DNA of 64,000 nucleotides from CAYMZZ01 sp047600605 (GTDB lineage: Bacteria; Bacteroidota; Bacteroidia; Chitinophagales; Chitinophagaceae), in the NCBI GenBank assembly GCA_047600605.1, contig JASGKK010000002.1:1054001-1118000 (forward strand). Direction: 5' to 3'. Made by a program: the position numbers and the translations under genes. The notes beneath the pieces were generated by a model that searched no databases, was not told where the DNA came from, and was given only the letters and a program-made list of their open reading frames with translations. Positions 45,077 to 53,082 of this stretch are shown one piece after another. Position 1 is the first letter of the stretch, and each line of letters starts with the position of its first letter.

Positions 45077-45880
45077 ATGAAGATCGAAATTTTCAGATTA
45101 ATTTCAATTGATCCCGATGGTATCGGCAATCAAGGAAACGGCTTGTTAGATATTCTTTATTCTTATTTATTATGGAAGAATGGTTTAGACTTTTATAAAT
45201 TCATTAGGATTAATCAAATTGGGCATGAGCAACAGATAAAAGAATTCGTAGAAATTGAAAAAGGGAAGGTACATGTTAGTCTAATCCATCCTACGAACAA
45301 AGAATTCGATTTACTTGATGACTACAACAAGAATAAGATTCGATTGGAGGTAATACATGCCGGACTACTTAGGTTGGCAGAGGTTGATCCCAGGTTTTCA
45401 CCAAATGTGCTTGAGAAAATTCGTGAGAATATCCTCAATAGTAATTTCAATGTCGCGCTGGAAGGGGAATGGAAAGTAAACCAATTCGACAGAACTGTTC
45501 AGTTTAGCTTTTCAGTTATACCGTACACAGCATTTTTTGATTATTATATAACAGTTCAGAGGGACGGAATTGAAATTTGTAAGCAGTTTTTATATCGAGG
45601 GAAGCCTAACCCTAGTATTGCGTATTACTTTTTTTCTAGGCCAAAATGGAAAAATAAAAGCGAGTTGGTGATTGAAGGGGAAGAAAAGCAAATGCGTCTC
45701 CGTTTAGATATATCCAATTGTACTTTAGAGTTTCAAAATTTAACCCAGTATCCAAATCCACCGTTGTGGGAAATGATGAAAGTGGGCATAAGCGAACAGG
45801 AAAACAAAAGTGCCTACGAAAACTGGCTTCACTCTCTTCCACCGGCAGTCGCCGCGGTAATAAGAGATCACGAAAATTAG
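45077..45880 (+). CDS. Tandem paralogue 3 of 3, unknown function (immunity candidate)
   Basis: The third 267-residue copy, closest in sequence to copy 2 (LLWKNGLDFYKFIRINQIGH; LRLAEVDPRFSPNVLEKIRE). Its 3' end has diverged at silent sites relative to copies 1 and 2, and its spacer is not followed by another copy. Arrays of this kind are known for orphan immunity genes, where repeated copies protect against related toxins of rivals. That reading is inference here; the family is unknown to me. Confidence 0.65.
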   Translation: MKIEIFRLISIDPDGIGNQGNGLLDILYSYLLWKNGLDFYKFIRINQIGHEQQIKEFVEIEKGKVHVSLIHPTNKEFDLLDDYNKNKIRLEVIHAGLLRLAEVDPRFSPNVLEKIRENILNSNFNVALEGEWKVNQFDRTVQFSFSVIPYTAFFDYYITVQRDGIEICKQFLYRGKPNPSIAYYFFSRPKWKNKSELVIEGEEKQMRLRLDISNCTLEFQNLTQYPNPPLWEMMKVGISEQENKSAYENWLHSLPPAVAAVIRDHEN

Positions 45881-45931
45881 TTTCTGCTAAAATATAGGTC
45901 CCTGTGAGATTTTTTTTGTAAGAAAAATTAT

Positions 45932-46561
45932 ATGAAATATCTCTTAATCTCTGTGGTCATAGTATTGGGGTGTGGGAATGATAAGGGGACGGAGAAGGAA
46001 TCAGTCACTACCCTCAATGATACACTTACATCTGTCCAAAATTCAGTACCTGATTCAATGATATATAAATTAATTAGGGACAACCTTTATGTTGGTAAGG
46101 AAGGAGGAATTGCATTTAGAGTGACAGATAAATCAAATCCAGAAGCATATGAGCCACGATATGTTACCACGGTTTATGTAGACGGCGTTACAGGAGCTGA
46201 AAAGCGTCTGCTGAAAGACCATGTCGACACCGCTTCCTTTCATGTAATTAAGGGAGTGTATTATGCGGATAAGAGCCGAGTGTATGTTCATAATGACATG
46301 TCCGATGGGGGTAATTTGGCGACAATTGCAAATGTCGATCCGAAAGGTATTTCAGTTCTCAGCTGTTGTTACGCTAAGACAAAAAAAATCGTCCTTTATC
46401 AAGGTAATATTATTGAAAATGCAGACCCCCTAACATTCAAAATTGTAAAAAGCGATTTCGAAAAAGGACAAGCGGGGCTTTTTGGGAAAGACAAGCACAA
46501 TACCTATTACATGGGGACTCCAATCACTGCTGAAGAAATAAAACAGTACGGAGTCAAATAG
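45932..46561 (+). CDS. DKNYY-type lipoprotein (immunity candidate)
   Basis: The 209-residue protein starts with a short lipoprotein signal (MKYLLISVVIVLGCGND; lipobox VLGC). The mature part has two DKNYY-like units, GVYYADKSRVYVHN and GKDKHNTYYMGTPI, found in secreted and phage-linked proteins of unknown role. It ends on the base where the next open frame begins. In this array a periplasmic lipoprotein could protect against a toxin acting in the envelope; this is inference. Confidence 0.65.
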   Translation: MKYLLISVVIVLGCGNDKGTEKESVTTLNDTLTSVQNSVPDSMIYKLIRDNLYVGKEGGIAFRVTDKSNPEAYEPRYVTTVYVDGVTGAEKRLLKDHVDTASFHVIKGVYYADKSRVYVHNDMSDGGNLATIANVDPKGISVLSCCYAKTKKIVLYQGNIIENADPLTFKIVKSDFEKGQAGLFGKDKHNTYYMGTPITAEEIKQYGVK

Positions 46562-46599
46562 TGCTTCTTCGAAAGGCTATTATATTGTTCGCATTGCTT

Positions 46600-47109
46600 A
46601 TGAAAACGCTAATTACCATAATGACCTTGTTTGTTGTATCGTGTAATACGACATCGAAGGAAGCAGCGGCCTGTCCCGATTTTGTAAAAGAAAGGACGGA
46701 AAGAGAGGCTGTCCTGTTTTTTCATAGACCTATTTCGGGTTCTACTTACCAATTGTTTTTGTTTCCAGTTTACGATATTGCTAAAGATGGAATCCAAGAT
46801 AGTTTAGTGTTAAATAAGCAGGTTACAGCCGGTGTTAGTTTTAGTGTTGCCTCAGATGATAAGCAGTTTTCAGACATTCTTAGAACTGCCAAAAACATTG
46901 AATTGGTGGACCACGATAGTTTGGCTCCGAATTATCGGAATATTTATTATTCCTATATAAGGGTTAACATTTTATCTGATTTACAAGAACTAAAAAAGGA
47001 TAAAGAGTTGTCGCAAAAGAAATTGACATTAATGTCCGGAACAGAGATTTCGTTAAAGTATTATTTTATTCCTTTTTTCGAGTTAGAAGTTTTGGAAAGT
47101 AAAAAATGA
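46600..47109 (+). CDS. Lipoprotein of unknown function
   Basis: I take the ATG at 46600, which gives a clean lipoprotein signal (MKTLITIMTLFVVSCNTTSK; lipobox VVSC). An in-frame GTG at 46561 would add 13 residues. The remaining 150 residues are mixed and end FELEVLESKK. No family is recognised. Base composition is AT-rich like the rest of the cassette variable parts. It is the last gene before the next RHS remnant, so it is probably the immunity end of a lost toxin unit. Confidence 0.55.
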   Translation: MKTLITIMTLFVVSCNTTSKEAAACPDFVKERTEREAVLFFHRPISGSTYQLFLFPVYDIAKDGIQDSLVLNKQVTAGVSFSVASDDKQFSDILRTAKNIELVDHDSLAPNYRNIYYSYIRVNILSDLQELKKDKELSQKKLTLMSGTEISLKYYFIPFFELEVLESKK

Positions 47110-47186
47110 AAGATACCAGAATAAGACTAGGGGCTGACTATCTTCTTCCCATCTATTTTGGTAGATTCAGGAGTCAATTCATTCGA

Positions 47187-47368
47187 TTAACTTTTCCGCA
47201 CTATCAAATGTTCCAGTGATGGGTCGTTGAGGATCTGTTCCAGTACCTGCTCCACCATGTCTTGAATGTCCTGTTGAATCAACAGATAGGTATTCCTGAT
47301 TTCTTTTTGAGTTACTTCGCAGATCACGGGCATGGGTTGCATCGTTTGCCGCTCTTTGGCTAGCGCCG
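47187..47368 (-). pseudogene. Reverse-strand ORF fragment at cassette junction
   Basis: On the minus strand the bases read a short helical stretch (KERQTMQPMPVICEVTQKE ... VEQVLEQILNDPSLEHLI) that ends at 47187. At its 5' side the sequence passes directly into RHS core DNA (from about 47369), where the frame is only an antisense by-product. It looks like the 3' end of a foreign gene cut off by the recombination that placed cassette 3. The family is not recognised and it may be non-coding. Confidence 0.3.
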
Positions 47369-47795
47369 CTTCATCCGCAACGATACGCTGGAGTTTATCA
47401 GTCAAGAAGAAGTACGGATCCGTAAAAAAGGTACTACTGCGCTGGTATACGATTACATGCTCAAAGATCACCTGGGCAATGTGCGAATGCTGCTGACCAC
47501 CGAGCGGGATACATCGTTTTATCCCGTAGCCAGCCTCGAAACAGCCAGCCTGGCTACCGAACGCAATTATTATAGTGGCGTGGATACCGGCCGGGTTAAT
47601 AAAAGTACTGTGGCGGGTTATCCCGGCGATACCTATACCACCCCCAACGATTTTATCCAGAAGCTGAATGGCGCTGGTCCGAAGATCGGTACCAATATGG
47701 TGCTGAAGGTGATGGCAGGTGATAAAGTAAACCTCTTTGCCAAAAGCTGGTACAAAAAAACGGGATTACACCCGGCACGCCTAATAATCCGCTGA
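47369..47795 (+). pseudogene. RHS-core fragment, 5' part of cassette 3 (frame-shifted)
   Basis: Homology to the active RHS gene begins at about 47369 (matching 39312 onward) and covers DHLGNVRMLLTTERDTSFYP. At 47753-47759 the sequence has seven A where the frame KKNG requires eight, so the reading frame breaks. The next part continues in another frame at 47810. There is no start codon or promoter. A crossover downstream of the A-tract would bring the tip into the active gene in frame. Confidence 0.75.
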
Positions 47796-47809
47796 CCAAT
47801 ATTCTCAAT

Positions 47810-49144
47810 GTGCTGGAGCCGGCCATCGGGGGTATTACAGGCACGCACGGCGGAGCTACGCTGACGGAACTACAGACTACCAGTGTGCTGGATAACCAGG
47901 TGACCAGTTTTCTCAACAGCCAGAGTGGCTATACCACCAGCAAACCCAAGGCTTTTGTGAACTGGGTATTGTTTGATGAACAGTTTAAATATGTGGCTGC
48001 CAGCAGTGGTTTTGAGCAGGTGGGAGCCGATAACACATTGACCACTCATACCCCGACTGCTATTAACATTTCAAAAGGCGGTTATTTGTATATTTATGTG
48101 AGCAATGAGACACCCAATGTAGACGTGTTCTTTGACAACCTGCAGGTATCTCATATTCGCGGGCCGATCCTCGAAGAAACCCATTATTATCCTTTTGGCT
48201 TAACGATGGCGGGGATATCCTCAAAGGCGTTGGCGTTTGGAGAGCCGGGGAATAATAGGAAATGGAATGTTGGAAGTGAATTAGCAAGTAAAGAGTTTAG
48301 TGATGGTAGTGGATTGGAGCTTTACGAAACGTTTTATAGGAGTATTGACCCGCAGATAGGAAGATTCTGGCAAATAGACCCAGAATTTGAAGCACAAGAG
48401 AACTCTTCTCCATACGAAAGCATGGGAAATAATCCGATAAGTAATATGGATCCGCTGGGTGATTTTAAAACTAAATTTGGTGCAAAATGGCATAGATTTT
48501 GGCATGGTGGCGGGGCTGTTCAGAAAAATGAATATGATGAATGGTATGTAAGCAAAAGCAAAGTTGAAGATGATGGGAACGGCGGTACTGTTGTGAAATC
48601 GTGGAAGTATTACGGTAAGGGAAGGGACAAATACTTTACAGTAAGAGAAGCTCTTTTAAAAGACTATGCTATCATGGAGGATATACAACAGAAGGGGGAT
48701 GCCTCTATGTACCAAATGTACGATTCGCCAGAAGATGCAGGTAAAGCAGCTTTGAGTCTTGGGGTAGGAGTTGTTCTTCCAAATCCAGTTTTAAAGACGG
48801 GTACAAATGCTGCGAATGCTACTCAAGTCGTTGCAAATGGAACTACAAAGGTACTTTCAAGAGCAGAGCGATTACAATTGTTCAAAGAGAGTATATTAAA
48901 TGCACCTATGCCTAAAAACCCTAAAGAGGCATTAAAGCTAATAAATAAAATTTTGGATAAAATAGAGGATGCTCATGCAGGTGCTAATGATAGAATGTAT
49001 GGGATACTTGACAAAAAGTATGTGACTACCCGTTCAGATGGTGGACTTACTGCTTTAACTAAAGGGCATAGAATAGAGATATCGACTAATGGTAGTTTTA
49101 GTATTTATGAGAGGGCTACTGGAAACCTATTTTTAACTAAATAG
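47810..49144 (+). CDS. Orphan RHS tip, cassette 3: core end plus unknown toxin
   Basis: The open frame (first possible start GTG 47810) runs through the conserved core to YYPFGLTMAGISSKALAFGE and NNPISNMDPLGD. A pretoxin-like stretch follows (KWHRFWHGGGAVQKNEYDEW; GKAALSLGVGVVLPNPVLK), then a roughly 90-residue tip (RAERLQLFKESILNAPM ... GHRIEISTNGSFSIYERATG). The tip has a helical first half and a beta-rich, His/Arg-containing end, as in small RNase-type toxins, but I cannot name it. The putative immunity gene starts two bases after the stop. No signal peptide or promoter is present, so the cassette should be silent. Confidence 0.7.
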   Translation: MLEPAIGGITGTHGGATLTELQTTSVLDNQVTSFLNSQSGYTTSKPKAFVNWVLFDEQFKYVAASSGFEQVGADNTLTTHTPTAINISKGGYLYIYVSNETPNVDVFFDNLQVSHIRGPILEETHYYPFGLTMAGISSKALAFGEPGNNRKWNVGSELASKEFSDGSGLELYETFYRSIDPQIGRFWQIDPEFEAQENSSPYESMGNNPISNMDPLGDFKTKFGAKWHRFWHGGGAVQKNEYDEWYVSKSKVEDDGNGGTVVKSWKYYGKGRDKYFTVREALLKDYAIMEDIQQKGDASMYQMYDSPEDAGKAALSLGVGVVLPNPVLKTGTNAANATQVVANGTTKVLSRAERLQLFKESILNAPMPKNPKEALKLINKILDKIEDAHAGANDRMYGILDKKYVTTRSDGGLTALTKGHRIEISTNGSFSIYERATGNLFLTK

Positions 49145-49145
49145 T

Positions 49146-49412
49146 ATGAAAAAAGAACAAAAAGAAAAAAGTAGGATCGTTGCTATTTTGGATCAATATT
49201 CAATTAAGTACAAAATACATCAATTACTTTCAGGAGTAATACTTATTGATATTTGGTATAACGAAAAGTTTTATGTCATTCAATTGGAAAAAAATATGTT
49301 TGGCTTATCTGAAATAAATGCAGGTAATCCCGGATTCGACACCATTCCTGACGAGAAGTTTAAAAACTTTCAGGAATTGGAGAATAGACTATTAATTATT
49401 CTTTCTCAATGA
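49146..49412 (+). CDS. Putative immunity protein of cassette 3
   Basis: An 88-residue protein starting two bases after the toxin stop. It is charged and acidic in the second half, with a beta-rich middle (GVILIDIWYNEKFYVIQLE). I recognise no family. Position and size fit a cognate immunity protein, and a hairpin terminator ends the pair. Confidence 0.6.
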   Translation: MKKEQKEKSRIVAILDQYSIKYKIHQLLSGVILIDIWYNEKFYVIQLEKNMFGLSEINAGNPGFDTIPDEKFKNFQELENRLLIILSQ

Positions 49413-49423
49413 GTATTAAAGCC

Positions 49424-49450
49424 AACCACTCCTCACCGAGTGGTTTTTTT
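49424..49450 (+). terminator. Rho-independent terminator after cassette 3 immunity gene
   Basis: AACCACTC (49424-49431) pairs with GAGTGGTT (49438-49445) and is followed by TTTTT. It marks the end of the cassette 3 unit. Confidence 0.65.
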
Positions 49451-49470
49451 ATGCCTAAAACTTAAACAAC

Positions 49471-50027
49471 ATGGAACTAAACACAACTAACCCGCACTGC
49501 TTTATCTACAAGACTGATGAACTACTGATAGAACTGCTTGGAGGAATGCGAATAGAAGGCTTAGACAGAATGCGTGTAACGATCAAAGTGACAGTGATAA
49601 ACCGCAAACATGCAGGCTATTTAAACAATAAAGAACTGGCTGGATTATCGACAATCTGGATTTGTGCAATGACACACAGGTGGAGAAGTTTGTAAGAAGA
49701 GTTGCAGAGAAGTTGGAAACGGGCAGCATAGCCCTTACTAAAGCCATTGCAGACATCACCAGCCAGTTAGGAGAATACAGGCTCAAACAATTGGATAAGC
49801 AAGAGACAAGGAAGGAGAAGGATTTAAGCAAGGAAGAACGGGAAACAGCTATACAGTTCTTGGAGCAAAAGGATCTGCTGAACAGAACCAATGAGCTGAT
49901 AGGTAAAAGTGGTGTGATAGGAGAAGAAACCAACAGGTTGCTCATGTACCTGATATTTACCAGCAGAAAAAGAGAGCATCCCCTGCATGTGATTTCACTG
50001 GGTAACAGCGGTATTGGAAGCCTGTAA
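49471..50027 (+). pseudogene. Fragment of a P-loop gene, frame-shifted and cut at the Walker A motif
   Basis: Two overlapping frames read as one protein: MELNTTNPHCFIYKTDELLI... up to about 49640, then IDNLDLCNDTQVEKFVRRVAEKL in the next frame. The end is ISLGNSGIGSL, which looks like the start of a Walker A motif (GxxGxGKS) broken just before the lysine. Similar N-terminal halves occur, in my recollection, in large primase- or helicase-like genes on Bacteroidota mobile elements. A frameshift and a missing ATPase half make this a remnant. After it, 50028-50117 leads into the next RHS fragment. Confidence 0.55.
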
Positions 50028-50117
50028 CTAAAATGCCGATCAGGGTTCGGAACGTCGAAGCGAGCGTGGCAACAGGCGATGCTAGTAGTAATGCAGTTGG
50101 GTTCATAAGACTTCTTT

Positions 50118-51012
50118 TATTAACCCCAACGATTTTATCCAGAAGCTGAATGGCGGCGGTCCGAAGATCGGTACCAATATGGTGCTGAAAGTAATGGCAG
50201 GTGACAAGGTAAACCTGTTTGCCAAAAGCTGGTACAAGAAAAATGGGGTCACACCTGGCACACCTACCAATCCGCTTACCAGTATCCTGAATGTGCTGGA
50301 ACCGGCCATCGGAGGTATTACAGCTTTACATGGCGGAGCTACCTTAACAGAGCTACAGACTACCAGTGTACTCGACAACCAGGTGACCAGTTTCCTGAAC
50401 AGCCAGAGTGGCTATACCACCAGCAAACCCAAGGCTTTTGTGAATTGGATACTGTTCGACGAACAGTTTAAATACGTAGCCGCCAGCAGTGGTTTTGAGC
50501 AGGTTGGGGCCGATAACACATTGACCACCCATACCCCGGCCGCTATTAATATTTCAAAAGGAGGTTATTTGTATATTTATGCGTGCCCCGCTGCCAGCGG
50601 TGGTGAGCAATGAGACTGCCAATGTAGACGTGTTCTTTGATAACCTGCAGAGCTTGCCCGAACTTGCTTCAGGGTGACGTATATCCGTGGACGGGTCCTG
50701 GAGGAGACGGAACTTGCCCCGCCAGCGGCGGGGTTATTATCCTTTTGGGGTGACGATGGCGGGAATAAGCAGTAGGGCATTGACACTCGGTTCTCAAAAG
50801 AATAGGTATAGATACAATGGCAAGGAGTAAGAAAGGCAGGAGTTTGCAAATGGTTCAGGGTTGGAATGGCTGGATTATGGAGCGAGAGTGTACGATGCTC
50901 AAATTGGAAGATGGAACAGCATTGATATTTTGTCTGAAAGTATGACCCGCTTTTCCCCATATATTTTTTGCTTTTGACAATCCTATAAATTATATAGATC
51001 CCGATGGTATGA
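50118..51012 (+). pseudogene. Decayed RHS cassette 4
   Basis: Homology to the RHS core begins at about 50118 (AACGATTTTATCCAGAAGC) and is open to about 50580. It is then broken three times by palindromic insertions and later by stop codons. The core end is still readable across frames (GLEWLDYGARVYDAQIGRW; NPINYIDPDGM near 51010). After that the tip is reduced to short frames with stops, although a coding trace (NYVIMNLEYGEECAEIKLDN) remains near 51090-51150. The cassette cannot encode a working toxin. Confidence 0.75.
50581..50733 (+). repeat. Three small palindromic insertions in cassette 4
   Basis: The insertions are at 50581-50602 (22 bases, CCGCTGCCAGCGG core), 50651-50673 (23 bases, degraded CCCGAACTTGCTTCAGGG) and 50712-50733 (22 bases, CCCCGCCAGCGGCGGGG). 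They sit at the same three positions in the RHS sequence as those of cassette 2, and the third is identical in both cassettes. They shift the frame, unlike the 24-base second insertion of cassette 2. Confidence 0.8.
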
Positions 51013-51175
51013 AGCCAGTATGGAATGGAACTGATATGTAGGCGATGTTCAGAGGTATTATTAATTTAGAAATTATGCAGAAGATAAGAATTACGTTATT
51101 ATGAATTTGGAATATGGAGAGGAATGTGCCGAAATTAAACTTGATAATTGAGAGTAAATAAAACCTGTAATAAGC

Positions 51176-51571
51176 ATGTATATAGGATCCCTTGTAGAAA
51201 CTCTTATTTCTAAGATTGTACTCGAACAGGGTGATTTAGAGGACAGTGAATTAATTTTATTTCTCATAAATAATGATAATTCAAAGGAGGCAAGTATTTA
51301 TGTAACACTATTTACTCCTATTGTTTTAGGAAGAATCATTTGCGAACCCTTAAATGTGGAATTTGTTAATGTTTACCATGAACAGTTAGAAGATGGAACG
51401 GAAAGAAAAGGCTTTTTGACAGAAAATTCTTTCTATACAGAAATCTACAAGATTGTAAAAACACTGATAAAAAATGGTTTCATTGATGAAGACAGTGTTT
51501 TTAAAATTGCTTTACGGAGCCCTGAGTTTAGACTTTTAAATGATTTCATATTGAAAGGTAATAATGTGTAA
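51176..51571 (+). CDS. Hypothetical protein, immunity candidate of cassette 4
   Basis: A 131-residue soluble acidic protein (MYIGSLVETLISKIVLEQGD; IYKIVKTLIKNGFIDEDSV), with a strand-rich middle and helical end. No family is recognised. It follows the decayed cassette 4 by about 160 bases, the usual place of an immunity gene. It is intact although its toxin is lost, as expected if immunity genes are kept longer. An IS element begins 8 bases after its stop. Confidence 0.55.
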   Translation: MYIGSLVETLISKIVLEQGDLEDSELILFLINNDNSKEASIYVTLFTPIVLGRIICEPLNVEFVNVYHEQLEDGTERKGFLTENSFYTEIYKIVKTLIKNGFIDEDSVFKIALRSPEFRLLNDFILKGNNV

Positions 51572-51579
51572 TAGTCAGT

Positions 51580-52760
51580 ACTTGATCTGACAGTTGAGGA
51601 TTAATTTTTTAATTTTCAAAAGGGATGCCGATTAAATTAGTTAGGCTGCTGAACTTACCTGGTTCAGCAGTTTTTGTTTAGCTAAGGTAATAGATTCAGT
51701 AAAGGTAAGCATGGGGGTTTTGCCAAAGCAGTATCTGCCACTGTGTGGTCTTTCGTTGTTGTAGAACTCCAGCCACTGATCCAGGTCGTGTTGGAGCGTT
51801 TCCAGATTCTGGTATAATTTTTTACGGAATGTGATGGCATAGAACTCCTCCTGCATCGTTCGATGCAGGCGTTCGCAGATACCGTTGCTTTGGGGATGAC
51901 GAACTTTTGTCTTGCTATGATCGACTCCTTCGATCTGTAGGTACAGAGCGTACTCATGGCTTTCAGGTCTTCCATTAAACTCGGTACCGCGGTCGGTGAG
52001 TATCCGCAGCAGGGGTATTTGTTGCTGTTCAAAGAAGGGAAGAACCTTGTCATTGAGTATATCTGCCGCTGTAATAGCATGCCTGCTGGTATACAGTTTT
52101 GCAAAAGCTACACGGCTGTAAGTATCAATGAAAGTCTGCTGATAAATACGGCCAACCCCCTTGATTGTTCCAACGTAGTAGGTATCCTGTGAACCCAGGT
52201 AACCTGGATGCTCCGTTTCTATTTCGCCATGGGCCTCCAGTTTCTCCCTTTTACGCTCCAGGGCTATCAACTGAGCTTCTGTAAGGATCAGCCCAGCCTG
52301 AGCAACACGGACTTCCAGGGCCTTTAACCGCTTTTCGAAGACTTCCAGGTCATGGCGCTGCCACACACAACGGACCCCTGCAGCGGAGATAAAAATGCCC
52401 TGTTTGCGTAATTCATTGCTGATCCGGAACTGACCATAGGCCGGATAGTCAAAGGCCATCTTCACAACAGCTTCTTCCACAGCCGGATTGACCCGGTTCT
52501 TCGGTACAGGTTTGCGGCGGCTGATCTCCCGCAGCGCCTCTTCTCCACCGGTATCATATAACTGTTTGATGCGGTAAAAACTGTCCCGGCTGGTGCCCAT
52601 TAACTTACAGGCACGGGTGACGTTGTTCAATTGTTCAGCCAGGTTGAGCAGGCCAATGCGGGATTTGATTAACTTAGTTTCAGAGTTCATGATCTGACTT
52701 TTGGGGGTTATTAATTTAGTTTGTCGTTACTCTAAATTAACCCCAACTGTCAGATCAAGT
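51580..52760 (-). mobile_element. IS481-like insertion sequence with terminal inverted repeats
   Basis: The ends are inverted repeats: ACTTGATCTGACAGTTG at 51580-51596 and its complement at 52744-52760, with partial matching for about ten more bases inward. The element of about 1181 bp holds one transposase gene on the minus strand. I see no clear target-site duplication in the flanks (GTCAGT left, CTTAAC right). It sits at the right end of the RHS array. Confidence 0.8.
51641..52690 (-). CDS. IS481 family transposase
   Basis: The 349-residue DDE transposase has an N-terminal helix-turn-helix region (NNVTRACKLMGTSRDSFYRIK) with a PVPKNRVNP linker. An integrase core follows: an Asp in IDTYSRVAFAKLY, DRGTEFNGR with the second Asp, and the Glu in SNGICERLHRTMQEEF. 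A C-terminal NNERPHSGRYCFGKTP ends the core, as in IS481 and relatives. It is a single intact frame covering nearly the whole element, so the copy could be active. Confidence 0.88.
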   Translation of the reverse strand: MNSETKLIKSRIGLLNLAEQLNNVTRACKLMGTSRDSFYRIKQLYDTGGEEALREISRRKPVPKNRVNPAVEEAVVKMAFDYPAYGQFRISNELRKQGIFISAAGVRCVWQRHDLEVFEKRLKALEVRVAQAGLILTEAQLIALERKREKLEAHGEIETEHPGYLGSQDTYYVGTIKGVGRIYQQTFIDTYSRVAFAKLYTSRHAITAADILNDKVLPFFEQQQIPLLRILTDRGTEFNGRPESHEYALYLQIEGVDHSKTKVRHPQSNGICERLHRTMQEEFYAITFRKKLYQNLETLQHDLDQWLEFYNNERPHSGRYCFGKTPMLTFTESITLAKQKLLNQVSSAA

Positions 52761-53082
52761 CTTAACTTCTACAAATAATGCCAGTGATATTAAGTTTTCA
52801 CCATTACATTTAAACAGGTAGACTCGTTCCTTTTCGTCATTGCAGGTATTTAAGGTAATAATTAGTAGTAGCCCTGACAGTTGATGGTTTTTATTTTACT
52901 GCTCAAAATGGTTAGGGTTAAACAGCCGGGCTACTATTGAAAAGCTTCCCCTGGTTAAATCTAATAATTGTTTACTGCTTTCAATCGCTACGATTTAAGG
53001 GGAAACTTTTTAGAAATGAAACACCCAACGTAGATATATTCTTTGACAACGTTACTATATAATTAAGCTACATATTGTCGGC
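52761..53082. other. Gene-poor stretch with last RHS stub
   Basis: Between the IS and the DUF416 gene I see no gene. A possible hairpin pairs AAGCTTCCCC (about 52943) with GGGGAAACTT (about 53000). From about 53016 to 53060 there is a short fragment of the RHS core (AATGAAACACCCAACGTAG; sense NETPNVDIFFDNV), the right-hand limit of the cassette array. Confidence 0.6.

Noticed and set aside
51571..51580. Target-site duplication of the IS481 element
   Set aside because: The two flanks do not match over 4-8 bases under any placement of the ends I tried.
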